Source: Paracyclopina nana (lineage: Eukaryota; Arthropoda; Copepoda; Cyclopoida; Cyclopettidae). From it: a stretch of 64,000 bases of DNA. The position numbers were made by a program, and so were the translations under genes. Below are positions 24,625 through 38,044 of the stretch, in pieces. The notes under the pieces were generated by a model. It was not told the origin of the DNA, made no database searches, and worked only from the letters and a program-made list of their open reading frames with translations. Location of the stretch: the NCBI GenBank assembly GCA_019096065.1, contig JAGUCH010000001.1, positions 14,322,001 through 14,386,000 of the forward strand, in the 5' to 3' direction. Position 1 is the stretch's first letter, and the number at the start of each line of letters is the position of its first letter.

Positions 24625-25711
24625 TTAAACAACTGTATCGCCGTCTTCTTCACCTTCTGGAGGTTCGTCAGGTTTGTCTTCATTGTTATCCTCGTCGTTT
24701 TTAGGCTCTTCAGTGTTCTCGTTGTTCGTTTCAGGTGGATCACCCTCGTTTTCCCCCTCTGGATTATCCAATTTATCTTCAAGCTCGCTGGCAACCACTT
24801 CTGCATTTTCCTCATCCTCAACTGGGACCGTGGTCATCACTGACTTGGAGCTCCTCACTGAAATCTGTGAGCCTGTCAACCTGCAAACGAAGAAAATGGA
24901 AAATGCCGTTAATGAAGAGTATCAAGCTTTCCTCAACGTTGCCTTACTCGTCCTCCTCTTCCTGTGGATACTTTTTGCATCCGAAGCGATATAAGCAAGG
25001 CTTTTCCACATCACAGCAAGCCTCGTCAGTTCGACACCACCAAATGAACAAGGACAAGAGAAAAATGACAGCCAGAAGGGGACACCAAAGAGCCAACTGG
25101 TCCATGCTGGAACAAGAAAGGAACACACTGACCGATTTCTTTCCAACAAAAAGAAAGGTAAAAAGGATGACAGCATTGTTAATACGGTGCTTTTCCTTTT
25201 TTTCCTCCGTTTACTGAGCTGGAAAAGCCTCAACTTTTGCGGAAACGAAATTTAAGCTAACTGTGCTAAGGATCTTTCTTCTCGGCGGGGATACAAAATG
25301 ATGCGCTCTTTTTTGTTGGCCTTTCTTAATAGGACACTTTTTGTCCCTTTTTTGTCATGGTGGCTACCAAGCGCAAAAAATGGTGTGGGAAGCTTGCTTC
25401 CTAATTATGCTTTATGATGGACCAAATCGTCTTACATTGCAACACTCATATCCTGCTGGGCGCAACATGCCGGCTTCAGTGAAACGGTGCAGCACTCTTC
25501 TGTGATCTTGCAGGTGAAAACGTTGTTGGGATCGTCTGTTCCCAATGCTGGATCCACGGGGCAATCCTGAATTGAGGCTGGATCCTGTGCCATTTCGCCA
25601 AGACTGACTTGAACCAACTGGCTGCTGCCACGGTAACTACTTTGAGTTGTTAGCAACATTATTTCCGTGACCATAGCTGACACAGTTGCAGCTAACGCGA
25701 GTGTGTCCTTT
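24625..25711 (-). CDS. Small single-pass membrane protein with Cys-rich ectodomain (5' exon not found)
   Basis: Three exons join in phase on the minus strand: 25711-25436, 25106-24948 and 24880-24625. The first visible exon begins with a hydrophobic stretch that looks like the end of a signal peptide (DTLALAATVSAMVTEIMLL). A short ectodomain follows with a Cys cluster (TCKITEECC, then LKPACC). The second exon carries one membrane span (LALWCPLLAVIFLLSLFIWW) followed by RTDEACCD and further cysteines. The tail is very acidic (EDKLDNPEGENEGDPPE and more) and ends at 24625. The plan resembles small WBP1/VOPP1/shisa-like adaptors, but I cannot assign a family. The start codon must lie in an upstream exon that ends two bases into a codon; I could not place it. 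Confidence 0.7.
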
Positions 25712-26036
25712 CTAAAAGATAGCTAGAGTACGAAACTATGCACAGTTACTGGCAATGCTTTTCGGATGTAGAACGATCCTTTTTACTTATAACCATTGTA
25801 CAATAATGATGACAACCACACTCGTATTGAACCAGAAATGAAAAATGTTTTGATTTATTTTGCAATATTTCTTGAGCCATTGGGTTTCCCGTACATGCTT
25901 CCCGCCCCCTGAAGTTCATGTTGGAGCAGTTGATTGCTTTCCCTTTTATGGTTCATTTTTACATTCAATAGGAGGATATCAGTCTTCCGCTTCATTGCTC
26001 CTATTTAATGATGACTGCTACCAGTAGCTAAACTCT

Positions 26037-26477
26037 TTACTCCCGCCATTTTCGGCCTAAAAGAAAGTTTGGAGGAAGCTCATTGTTATTTTTCTGATGC
26101 GCATGCACTGAAGGTAGCTTGTCCAAAAGTTGCGGTCTTTCTGTATGTTGAGGTGTATTGAGACATGCCATTGAATGGCATTCGCTATGGCAGGTCCGCT
26201 CCATCAAGGAGATAAGCATCAAGCAATTGCGGATGGCCGTATTTGAAAATGTGATCATTTCGTGTACATATACTGCAAGTATATGTGTACTCGCGCACAC
26301 GACAAGGGCCTCTAATAACATGAACTTTTCTTCATATCTTTCAACCGATTCCGTAACTGGCTTTACGACGAGCTTGTAAAGCTCGGAAATTGAGTTGCAT
26401 TCCCCATTCGGAGATTCTGCGACGAAACTCGGACATTGTACGATGATAAATGCGCTAAATCTAAAATAATGCAACAA
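26037..26477 (-). CDS. Unassigned 146-codon ORF, doubtful
   Basis: The reading frame starts at 26477 with a weakly hydrophobic N-terminus (FRFSAFIIVQCPSFVA), which could be a signal peptide, and runs to 26037. It contains several Cys and His residues (CHSECHSMACL) but no domain I recognise. The ORF is long for this AT-rich neighbourhood, yet no splice partners or conserved motif support it. It may be chance. Confidence 0.22.
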   Translation of the reverse strand: MLHYFRFSAFIIVQCPSFVAESPNGECNSISELYKLVVKPVTESVERYEEKFMLLEALVVCASTHILAVYVHEMITFSNTAIRNCLMLISLMERTCHSECHSMACLNTPQHTERPQLLDKLPSVHAHQKNNNELPPNFLLGRKWRE

Positions 26478-29400
26478 TTTTCTGCACTGAAATGCAAATG
26501 TTCTTCTTTAGGGTGCGCCATAAATTCTGAGCTCGTGAATTTTTATTTTCTGTCAATGTCGTCATTTTTTCAGCACGAGCTTGGTTAATTCACGGTGATT
26601 TAACATTGACAATTCTGAGATATGCTCAGAAATTACGAAACATCAGATGTAAACGTGCTAGTAAGTAGTCAGCAAATATGCTCGCTTTTGAAGCATTTAC
26701 TCGAGGAGTTCAAAGAGGGCTGAGCCAAAGCAGTGAAAATTGAATTGATGTACTTGGAAAATGTAAATTATTGATGTCCTTCCAAAATCCTCAAGATATT
26801 GCTTGCAGCCTCAAAGGTTCTCGTGATTTCAAAACTGTCCATGTTTTAATTGCAATTTCCCACAGCAAAGCTTTATATGGCAAACGCGATTGAGTCATGA
26901 GGAAAGTTGATTAAAAGGAGGGAAATATAAGTTGCATCATGCGGGATTGTCTGAATGACCAAAAGTTTTCTAGCAATAATGAGCAGTCATGCAATTAACC
27001 GGGAATTCTTCCTAATGAGACTCATCTGAGTGCGGATAAGAATCTTTTTTCTGGTCGCACAGTGGGACAACCCATAAATGATTTTGCTTGTAGAAGAAGG
27101 AAGTGGGGATCCAGACAATCTTTCCAATTGACCCAGTGTGGCAAAAGAAGCAACCAACGTCACCGCCAGATTTTTAATCAATTGGTGTCATCTTGAGTGA
27201 TGATTTGACTGTCAGAAAGCTAGCTTCTGAAAGATTAGCTTCCATTGCACTTTGAGCTCAAAGGCAAGTCATGCAAAAATTCCGATTGGCATTTTTCTCA
27301 GTTAAACAAAGGTGTATCGCATAGCAAATTGCTTAGCTAATGCTGCTATGGCCTCTTCACATTTTTTCTCCATCTTATCCCCAGTGTGCTGAGCTTTTAA
27401 GCTTTTTTGCCCCCAGATCAGACGACATCTTAGTCAGCCGTTCCATTTTTGGTCAGCCATTCGATCAGAAGGTTAAAAGGAGTGGAAAGAAATATACTTT
27501 GACAAAGTTAGTAGTTGAATGCTAGCTGCTGCACCTTTTGTCGATTAGGTTTTGTTGGCCACAATCAGTTCTTTGAATCACGCCGAGCTCAACAATACCA
27601 CGCTTGATTGGAATAGTTTATTATGACGACGAAGGAGAAGAAGGATTCTTCTGCGTTTTGACGATTCCAATTTGCCCTCTCCTATTCAATCATTTTCCCT
27701 TTCCCTGGCTGACCACTCTTGTTGATTACGCAAAACGATGGCCATTCTTTATGAATGGCGAACTTTTTCGTGAGAAATTGACTTTTTGAGCTTAGGGGGG
27801 CCAACTATTGTGAGCTGTAGGAATTTTGGGCGGAGGAACCATTTTGGCCATTTTTCTTCAAAACATGAAGCATAAATTATCTTATTATGTCACTAGCTTT
27901 TTAGCTGGTGTGCACAGCGACACCTTCTCTCTCTTTCTTTTTTTGCTTCTTATTCTTCAGTTCGTTAACTATCAAGGATGTTTTGTGCCAACACAATGGG
28001 CACGTTGTGTACTAGGACTCTACTAAATTCCTGATTGCTCATAGCGTTGTATCACAATTGGCCAGATGAAAAGCATACTTTTAGCCTAGTGTGCTCCACA
28101 TGCTTCCAAGTGAGTGCTACTTTTATTGCCAATATGCTGCAAGAGCTTTGAGAGCGTAGTAGGAAAGCTTTTTTAAATGAGCAATAAAATTCTTTACAAA
28201 ATCGGGCTTCTAACAATTTTTTCAACTAGGCACGGTAATAAACAAAAATTGCCTCCAATTTAGGCCATCGTTGCCATCATCACCAGCTTCATCATCACAG
28301 TGGGAAATTTGACCTCAATAATGATCACATATATCGTTATGATCACAATGGCTCATATGGGTGGCAGCCCAGTCCATAAATATTCGAATAGTTGAGGGCA
28401 TTTCGTTTGATTTCATTGTGTAACATACTAGTAATTGGGTCTTCCATTTTCTGCCCATTTTTAACGCAATTTGTCATCATCAGCAATTATGTCAATGGCA
28501 GCAGAAGAGAGATTTCCCCACATTTTTTGCCACGGCATTTTCTGCTATTGACGCACTCCTATTAATTGTTCACCAGCATTTGATGTGTGTGTCATCACAA
28601 GCATGATGGTCTCTCACGGCTTGCTCTCAGATTTCCTTCAGTGTACTATTTTTCCAGATATGAATATTTTGGCAATAAAAGAGGAGCGCCTTTGTTCTCC
28701 AATCTTGTTGAACATTTGTTCCATTTCGAGTGCCATTGTACATGAGACACTTGAGCACGTAGCAGGACAATTCGGATCTAATTTCTGCAAGAATTTGAGA
28801 AAAAATTGAAGGAAACGTGCACTATGATGCTAGCATCAACAATTGTTGCTTCATGGGAAAAGTAGTTTGTGTATTTTGATTGCTTGCTATTTTATTTTGA
28901 AAAATATTTCTGAAGCGAAGATCGAGTTTTCTTTGTCAATAAACAAAGTTTCACTGATCTGGCCATAACTGATCGCAATAAATCGTTGATAGCCTAATCT
29001 TTTTCGTTTATAGAAGAATACAAAGTGGGCCATGTCAAAGCGTGACATCAAATTCACATCTTTGTCCTTCACATTCATAATGCAAATAGTCTGTTTCAAA
29101 AAAGAGGGAGAAATATAATTTGATTGAAAGGGTTTTGCTAATGGGTTTTAAAATGGGCTCCAATTGGAGATAATAATAATTGCTAGAAGTCGCGTGGCAA
29201 CGTTCCAATTTGGTATTGCATGCGTAGGATCGAGTGTCAAAATTGGATATGGTAAAAACTTTGAATATTGTCTGATTTTGAGCCTTTTGGCACCGAAAGC
29301 CACACATTAAAATTCCGCCTTTGACGCTTTTTTTGTCAGCCAAATGGACTTCTAATGGCCACGAATCTGGGCTAATTTTAACTGCAGTCACTGCACACTG

Positions 29401-30270
29401 TGAAAAAGTAATTGTCATAAAAATTTCAAACAGATTTGGGCTTTTAAAAATAACCTGGCAACCGTGAAAACAACTTGCAAGTTAATCCTCATGTCATTTT
29501 TAAGTTGACAAGCAAACTATTTGAAAAATGTGCTTTTCCACCCATCTCTGACATTACAAAAGGATCTCTCAATCTGCTGCCCCTATGTACCAATAGCCAC
29601 TACTCCTATCTAACCCTGCTCAATCCACAGAGGGGAAATCTGAACTACAACGCCCAAGATGAGACCACGATAATTACACAATGTTAATCCTAATTGGCAT
29701 GCAGTCATAAAAAATCTCACTTAATTGGTCAATATTCACTTTCACAAATAATTGAGTGGCTTTTTGTTCGCCCTGATCTCCCACTGTGTCAACTTTTGCT
29801 CGGGATTGAGTTTCATCTCAGCGGTCTTAACTGCGGGTGGTCAGTTCATCGGGGTCCCACCTCATGACAGCCAGATCCAATTTTCGACTGATTCACAGTG
29901 AGGAAATGGATTGCAAAAAGCCTCACTTTGCTTCCAGTATGCCATAAAAATTCCAGCTTCGAAGACGAGTACCCCCAGTGTGCCTTGCAATTTTCGACGC
30001 TAATAGACCATACTTCGTCTTCTGTGACTCCTTTTCCTTTATTTCTGCAAAAAAAACCAGGGCACTGCTCGAAAAGCGTCCACTGAAACCGCAGCTCTCT
30101 GTTGGGGACTTTTACTGCTAATGACCTCGTAATTGCCATGGAAAGCTGTATTTATTCTCTGATTTGTCTGATCAGCTTCGCAAAGTTTATGCTGATCATT
30201 CAAATGAAATAAGCGCTTAAATTCCAATCGAGCTTTTATAGTCCATCAGTGGGGAAGAGCTAGATAGCTT

Positions 30271-30549
30271 TACCCAACCAGAAATTCTGAGCCCTCATAC
30301 GCCAAAAAAACTCTCAGTGAAACTTATACGTTTTATCAACATTGAGTTTAAGTCATTATGTAACATTAACTGCCTTGACACCTTGGTAAAATCAAAAACA
30401 CCTTTTTTTCCGTGTCACCTTCGATTTTTTACGTAGGTGGTACTGAAGTTAATGTTACATAACGACATAAACTCAACCTGGGTAAAACGAAGGAGTGCTA
30501 ACACGTTAAAATAACTTTAAGAAAACATGGGAAAATTTCTGGTTGGGTA
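30271..30549. mobile_element. TA-flanked MITE, ~280 bp
   Basis: The ends TACCCAACCAGAAATT and AATTTCTGGTTGGGTA are inverted repeats, bounded by TA on both sides. A second pair of inverted arms lies inside at 30329-30371 and 30447-30489 and contains ATGTAACATTAACT and its complement. No coding capacity. It is probably a non-autonomous DNA transposon. Confidence 0.78.
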
Positions 30550-33500
30550 GGCTGATATCTTGATTTTGCGGTTAGCGTTTGTGACCATAGATGGCGCCAT
30601 CGCTTAAAAGACCTCTTCATTTTGGCACACGCAATTAAGTATGCACCACACTGTGGGGCGGAGGGGCAAAAAAGTCTTTAGGCATTGCTGCTTTGCAGCC
30701 AATTCTTCCCTGTGTGCTTTTGTTATCTTAATTTTCGCCATACTTACTGGTAATGTAGCTGGTTTGAAAACCATTAGCAAGGCTGGAACTTTTGAGATGT
30801 CTGACAATGAAGGAAAAATTTCATTTTCATGCATTGCTGTCACAACGCTTCTTTTTCTCACTTTTGGTGACAAAGGGCTAAAAAATGAATGATGCGCTCT
30901 TTTTCCTCGCAAAATATCCAGCTTGCTGAACAAAGTGTGAGATGGAATGCAGTTGATGATGTTGATGGGATTTAACGACTGCTGTTGAACACCAAATTTT
31001 TCTCTGTACTTCTTCTGTACAGAAAGTCTGAGGCCATTTGAGCTGGCATCTCATCTTTCACAAGGCATTGTTGTTGTTGGGCAGCAGTAGTGTGCCACCA
31101 TTGAATTATTTACTGTTAGGAATCAACATGTCTGGATCGAAATTCAAGGAATTGTTCTCCTTTTAAAGAGATTAGCAACAATGGCCCTCCATCCATCCAG
31201 ACTTCAATGCACATTGGGACAAAAGGTGGGCAAAAAGTTGCTATAGAAATGCAGCGCTGAGAGGATCTGGTCTCCCTGATTTTTTTCATAAATGTGCTTC
31301 AAGGTGGAGAAAAAAATCTTTCATGTCTTTTGGGCTTTTCTGCTGCACAAAAAGCATGAGAGCTGGCTTTGCAATTTCAAAAGAAATGGGCTTCAGTCAA
31401 AGATCAAATGGACTTGAACAATTGAAAGTAAGGCAACAGCCCCTTTTTTCAATTGAAGTCATTCCAATTTAGACCCAAAGTATAAAGATTGGCTGTTTAG
31501 GGACCACATTGGGGCACATGCAGCAGTAGTTGGCGAAAAAATGTTTGCATTTAATTAAGTTAGTTAAAGGTGCGCTAAAATTGCCATTCACTAAAGCTTG
31601 CAAAAGAGCCAAGTGGGTGTTTTAATGGCCTATTTACCCTTTTTTAAGTTCCCTTTCATTTCTTGCTCGGGATCTGTCTTTTTTCACGTCGAGGAGGCTG
31701 AAATGCAATCCTTGCTTTATTGCTATAGGGAATAACTTGAGTGCTGCACTCACAGCTAATCATGTGGATTGACTGTGGGCTTTGACGAGGCTTTTTGTCC
31801 CTCTGGATGCAAATGCTCTTTTTTTCCCTAAAAGGCTGTTGTGATCTGGCTCAAGAAGGATCCAATTTATATTGCGGTCACAACACGGAAAGGGCTGAAC
31901 GGAATCCACGGAGAAAGTCCTGATTTTCGTATTTCTCCCCCATAGCTCCCTTGCTGCTATAGCTGGCAGTCAGCCTCTTTATCTAAAGAATGCACTTGAG
32001 ATTTTTCATTTGCTTCCTCTGCTATACAAGATCCAAAAAAAAGCTAGACAAACATTAGAGAGGAACACTAGTTTTAAAATTGACATGTTTTTCCCGAAAT
32101 CTGTTGTTTTCGTGTGGTTTTCCCTCCCAATTATAGATGCTCGAAATTGCTGAGAAGCTGCACGAGTAAACAAAATTAGTTGGCAGCAAAAACTTGGGCA
32201 TTGCAACACGGATAAAATGTCAACAACATCAGCTTCCAAACTTTTAAAGCAGAAGCAGCTAGGTTGCTTTCATGGTAAGAGTGGTGGAGTTGAAGCCAGT
32301 TTTTATATCAGCCCCAATACACACACATGAGACTCATCTGATTTTTTGTCTGAGTTATGATAGGCTGAAAGTGGAAAACTGGCCAGACTGACTCTCAAAG
32401 TGTTAACTTGTGAGCTTAGACACCTTTAAGGAGATCACGTTCTTTATCTATTTTTGGATGTGGTAACCTTTTCCCGGCACTGAAGGTTAGGCTTGTTACT
32501 TTACATCAGATCATAAAGAGTTTTGTCAGTCTGAAAAATGACCCCTGCTCATTTGAGAAGTTCTTGTAAGTAGCTTGGTTTGTGAATCACCTCCAGGCTC
32601 TTTTACCCTAGATGGCTATCTTGACATCAAAATCTCGCGCTCATGCAGCAACTTTGGGCAGTTCAGAAGCTCTATGGAATTTGTACTTGTTTTTCCCTAG
32701 CTTGCAATTCTTGCAGTTTCTCACATCTCCTCTTGAATTATATGCCCTTCTTAGGTACCATTATCATTTTAGAGACCTCTAATAAATGAACAGCAATTTA
32801 TGAAGCAATAATTAGAATGCAGTAATTGATGGGTTGCAAGACCAGCACTTTTCATCAGACCCTATTATCTATACCTTTTTTTATTCGAACTTGCTACTAT
32901 ACTACTATACATAGTGAATTTTGAATGGGCCATCAAGTTACTATATTTTTATGGGGCTCAAGAGTTGATGCCCTGACAGCAGCTGCTGCTGCTGCTGTGT
33001 CTTACACGAAGTGTTCAAGGTGTGCCATTCATGATGATCAGAAAATTATCGCGTGCGAGCCACAAAGTGGCAAAAAGAGTAAGATTGATGGCCTCAAAGC
33101 TGCTGCTGCTATCTGCTCAAATTACGGGGTATGTCTTTATAGAGCAAGATTTTTAAAATGTCTGCTCACAACTACTCATTGGGCTGCAGCGGCGCATAAA
33201 CATTGAGAAAGCTTTTTTCTGAGCTATTACACAGCTACTTTCAAAGTGAGAGAGAGAACGAAATATTCTCTGAAGGCAGGAAATTACTCTTCAAAAAAAT
33301 CAAGCATAGGTATTTGACATCAAAGGCCCTCAACAAATGTGAGAAGAAGTACAGCGCGCGAGTAGCATAACAGCATGTCTAGTTGATTTAGAAGCAATTG
33401 TGATTTACGAGCTAATCTCATCATTCATCTGGCAATAACTCATTCTCACCCACCATAAATGTACAATATCTCGGATTTTTGCCTCGATGATCCGCCAAGT

Positions 33501-33849
33501 CCGCATCATCCACGAGCTGCGAGCTGTGGCGCCGCGCGTTCGTTTGCGGGTAAAAGCGCCGTTCACGTCGTCCAGCAGCCACTCGAGTATTTGCGCTTAA
33601 TTCTGCGCTAGTAGTACTTTTCTGACATAGCGGAAGTCACAACAAGACAAACGTGAAAATAATTGAAGGATCCTACTACGAGTGCACAAAGTTATGTAGA
33701 TCAAAAGTTCCCCTTTGATGTTTGTGCGAAACAAAAGAAGAATTTCTCGTTGTTTTCGCGCATGGGTGGTCAGTCCGTCATCATCCATGCCAAGATCTTG
33801 CAGTGAGCAGCGTTCTATCATGTGAAAATTTCAATTCGACAACACAAAC

Positions 33850-36111
33850 ATGGTGGCCAAAGAGACTAACACAGAGGCCAGTGGGGTGAAGAAGGAGGAG
33901 GCCAAAAAGGACCGAATGAAATGGGCCGTGAGGCTGTTGTCGTGGCTGCCAATTCTCCTCTGCTTGGCCCTTTGCACCGGCCTCACTTTCAGACTAGTCA
34001 GCCTTGAGGACAAAGTGGAGAATTTGCAGTGGCAAATGTCTCAGATCAGAGTCAGTGAAAGAAGCAAACGTGAAGCCAAGTTTGAGCTCAGTCAGTGCAC
34101 GTGTACTGGGCTGCCTGGGCCCCCTGGGATGCCAGGCAAAGATGGATTCCCAGGGTTCCCTGGGCCAACGGGTCTGGAGGGGCCTAAGGGACAAAAGGGT
34201 GAGTCTGGAAGCGGCTTTGAAGATGGGAGTGAAGCCTCTGGCGGCAGGAGAGCCAGACGAAGATCGACGTACACGAAAAATGCAGGGGGGTATGGCTATC
34301 CCGAGGTCATTGCCATCAAGGGTGAACCCGGCAATCCTGGACCTCCTGGGCTGCCTGGGCCCCCTGGACCTCAGGTAATAAGCTCGCGTCGTCAGAATTG
34401 GACTACTTTTGCATGCAACATTAGCCTGTTTAAAGATCTAGCTTTGGCAAACAGTGTCCTATTTGGGCTGATAGATGATAGCTAAACATAGTGCGTGTTG
34501 TGCTGGTGCATGCACAAGTCCAAGTTGACCATTTTGGAAATGGAATTGGTCAGAGCGAAATTGGAGAGAGAAATTATGGCCAATTTTTTCTTGCTGTCAC
34601 ACACTATCAGATCTCATTTCTTGAAAATGCAGAAAGCATCGCCCATGCTGAATACTAATTTTCGTAGCTGTCAAAAGTTGATGGAGGCAAACCTTGAAAT
34701 GCATCTCATTCTCGAGATACAATATACATCTGTATGTAAAATTCTTATGTTTTTCAGGGTCCACTTGGGCTACCGGGCTTCGATGGGGCCACTGGACCAA
34801 TGGGACCTATCGGTCCCGCTGGACCACAAGGAGAAATGGGCCTACCTGGCCAACAAGGCCCACCTGGAGATCGAGGCCTCAAAGGGGAACCCGGAGACGG
34901 CTTCCACGACGCTATGCAGCGCGATGCGAGCGCCAGAAGCTTCATTTTTGAGGCCGCTCAAACACCAGGATTGCCTGGCCCACCAGGACCTCCTGGTTTG
35001 CCTGGCAGAGATGGCAAGGATGGTAAAGACGGAGAGAAAGGAGAACGAGGAGATATTTCACTATTTGATCCTCAAAACAATGCTCACTTGGTCATTGGCC
35101 CGCCGGGTCCATTAGGGCCTCCAGGCCCAGAGGGACCTCCTGGAAAAAGGGGACGAAGGGGCAAGAGAGGAAAGTCAGGCAAAGCTGCCATGATTGGCAG
35201 GCCAGGAAGACCTGGTATGAAGGGTGAGCCTGGCATGGTTGGACCACCTGCTGAAAAGGGCCAAAAGGGAGACCAAGGCCTAAATGGAGAGATGGGCAAA
35301 CAAGGTCTAAGAGGCCCTGTTGGACCACCTGGCCATGATGGCCGGCCTGGAGATCAAGGACCACCAGGGTTGCCAGGGTCTCCTGGATCTCCTGGACCCA
35401 AAGGAGAATACGGTAACATGGGTCCTCCTGGACTTATGGGACCGCCCGGATTGCCTGGTAATAATTGACCCTAAGTAGTTAGAACAATAAAAGGTGACCG
35501 TAACATTAAGGGCCCCCAGGTATGCGAGGAGATGAAGGACCAAAGGGTGACAAGGGCGACACGAAACTCTCTAAGAAGATGAGGCGTAGACATGGCATTT
35601 ATGGACCAATGGATGACATGGCGGCGGGCCAGCCAGGCCCCCCTGGTCCCCCTGGAAGGGATGGACCAGTTGGACCTCCAGGCCAAAAGGGAGACAGAGG
35701 CAATGACGGCTACAAGGGCGACAGGGGAGATCCTGGCAAGCCAGGGGACATGGGTCCCATGGGCTTGCCTGGCCCAATGGGTGAACCTGGCCCGCTGGGA
35801 CCCCACGGTCCACCCGGTCTTCCAGGTAGGCGATTATGAGTACATTTCTTTGGACATCAAGCTATGAAGAATGTTTCTTTTCAGGTCAAGTGGGACCGGT
35901 TGGCATACCAGGCCAAAAAGGTGAACGTGGTGATATGGGCCCCATGGGTTACTCAGGCCTCAAAGGCCAAAAGGGCGACCAAGGTGTGCATGGAAGACGG
36001 GGCCAACGAGGCCTTCCAGGCCTTGATGCACCCTGTCCAAACGGCCCTGACGGCCACCCTATGCCAGAATGCTATAAAAGGCCGAAGTTCGACTCTGAAG
36101 ACGATTTTTAA
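33850..36111 (+). CDS. Type II transmembrane collagen (collagen XIII/XXIII/XXV-like)
   Basis: Exons 33850-34374, 34758-35457, 35520-35825 and 35885-36111 sum to 1758 nt and 585 residues. Residues 1-25 are a short charged cytoplasmic end. Residues ~26-46 form one membrane span ([20 protein letters not shown]). A short coiled linker follows, with RSKR at 71-74, a furin-type site. From residue ~87 onward there are Gly-X-Y repeats, broken by several non-collagenous segments, including one with RRARRR (~133-138) and one around [16 protein letters not shown] and RGD-like triplets are frequent. The protein ends [19 protein letters not shown], a two-Cys C-terminal motif that I associate with arthropod membrane collagens. 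Such proteins act as adhesion and matrix molecules and can be shed by furin. The start ATG gives the cytosolic-first topology expected of the family. Confidence 0.92.
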
Positions 36112-36586
36112 GTGCGTTTTCCCAGCAGAAGAAGTACAAACTGAAGAAATGCCAATTCATAACAATAATGATGATGAAGAAGAAGTGAGTGAAGTCCAAG
36201 GATTATTTGTTAGGAGCAACTCAAATTAATTAATTACTGCCTACAAGCAAGAGAAGAAATAGTGGTTTTACTACATTCTACAATGATGACAGATGTATCA
36301 GATATTCAGATGTGTTTTTTCTCCTTATGTGAGGGTTTTTTAAATACACCGCCTCCTCTACTGATCTCTACAAAACAAGATTTGAAATTAATTAGTTGTC
36401 AGTCTCCTCAGGGAAAAAAACTTGTCAAAAGGCTAAAAACCTTCCTACCTAACTAACCTACAAATTAACTAACCTCAGAGTGTAATGTAGTTACTAAGCT
36501 TCCCCAACAGCAAAAAACACTTGAAATGTCTTCATCAAATATATTGGGTTTGAAAATGTGACAGTTTGAAGTTGGAACAAGGCCGC
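36112..36586. other. 3' flank of the collagen gene
   Basis: About 475 bp of AT-rich sequence between the collagen stop and the left end of the repeat structure. It is probably 3' UTR plus spacer. No gene or repeat is seen. Confidence 0.5.
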
Positions 36587-36600
36587 GTCTAAAAGCTGCG

Positions 36601-36710
36601 CCGACCCGCACCAACCCGCACCGACCCGCACCGACCCGCACCGACCCGCACCAACCCGCACCAACCCGCACCAACCCGCACCAAGCCGCACCAACCCGCA
36701 CCATACCACA
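36601..36710 (-). repeat. Left 10-bp repeat run (unit TGCGGGTCGG on minus)
   Basis: Eleven ten-base units of CCRACCCGCA type; the last, CCATACCACA, is degenerate. The G-rich strand is the minus strand. It is the inverse of the run at 43491-43670. Confidence 0.9.
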
Positions 36711-36879
36711 CAAACCAAAAAAAACACAATAAAAAGCAAACTAAACATAGTTAAAGCACTTTATTAGTAGCAAGCTAAAGCTTAAAGGCACAACTGGCCA
36801 TGAATAAAGCCATTTATCAAAAATATCTAGAAATGAATAAATTCAAGTGGAAATGTCAGGTGCTAGCTATCATGAACTT

Positions 36880-37870
36880 AAAACTTCAAATTTTAAAAGT
36901 GGTAACTGCAATGCCTGGCCAAGAAACAGCCATTTCTGCTCTCCTATGTAGCGAAGCAAAACTTCAAGTGCAATTTCAAACCCGCGCCAAGAAGTAACTT
37001 TTTTCAAAGTGGTTACTGCAAAAGTTAGCTGCTAGCATGACCTTTCTGGCACAACTGGCCTTTTTGTCCTTTGCAAGAAAAGTTACTGCAGTGGCTGGCC
37101 AAGAAACAGCCATTTCTGCTCTCCTATGTAGCGAAGCAAAACTTCAAGTGCAATTTCAAACCCGCACCAAGAAGTGACTTTTCAAAGTGGTTACTGCAAA
37201 AGTTAGCTGGTAGCATGACCTTTCTGGCACAAGTGGTCTTTTTGGCCTTTGCAAGAAAAGTTACTGCAGTGGCTGGCCAAGAAACAGCCATTTCTGCTCT
37301 CCTATGTGCTCAAAACTTCAAGTGCAATTTCAAACCCGCGCCAAGAAGTAACTTTTTCAAAGTGGTTACTGCAAAGTTAGCTGGTAGCATGACCTTTCTG
37401 GCACAACTGGCCTTTTTGGCCTTTGCAAGAAAAGTAACTGCAATGCCTGGCCAAGAAACAGCCATTTCTGCTCTCATATGTAGCAAAGCAAAACTTCAAG
37501 AGCGATTTCAAACCCGCGCCAAGAAGTAACATTTTTCAAAGTGGTTATTGCAAAAGTTAGCTGGTCGCATTACCTTTATTGCACTACTGGACTTTTTGGC
37601 CTTTGCAAGCCAAGTTACTGCAGTGGCTGGCCAAGAAACAGCCATTTCTGCTCTCCTATGTAGACAAAACTTCAAGAGCGATTTCAAACCCGCGCCAAGA
37701 AGTAACTTTTTCAAAGTGGTTACTGCAAAAGTTAGCTGGTAGCATGACCTTTCTGGCACAAGTGACCTTTTGGCCTTTGCAAGAAAAGTTACTGCAGTGG
37801 CTGGCCAAGAAATAGCCATTTCTGCTCTCCTATGTAGCGATGCAAAACTTCAAGTGTGATTTCAAACCTC
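36880..37870 (-). repeat. Left array of ~180-bp tandem repeat (minus orientation)
   Basis: About five to six copies of a unit containing AGAAACAGCCATTTCTGCTC and AGTTAGCTGGTAGCATGACC. This is the reverse complement of the unit in 38045-42490. Copies here are more diverged and vary in length. Confidence 0.85.
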
Positions 37871-38044
37871 AATCTGCTTTGCATTAAGCCTTATTATGGC
37901 ACAGCTAAAGTCAACATTGTAAGTCCAACTTTTTGAGGTAGGACTTATGAAGTCCAATCAGCAGTTGGGCCTAGAGATGCCTTAAAGTAATTTTTTGACT
38001 CTAATAGTTCCCAACTGCCTCAGCAAAAGTTAGGCCTCAAGAAA

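Larger units (their letters stand above)
25712..33849. other. 8.1 kb gene-poor intergenic region
   Basis: No gene with a recognisable domain is seen. Contents include an unassigned ORF at 26037-26477 (-), a MITE at 30271-30549, and short GCT/CAG runs near 32975-33000 and 33100. GC-richer DNA at about 33480-33600 is probably part of the collagen gene promoter or 5' UTR. The remaining ORFs are short and random in composition. Confidence 0.55.
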
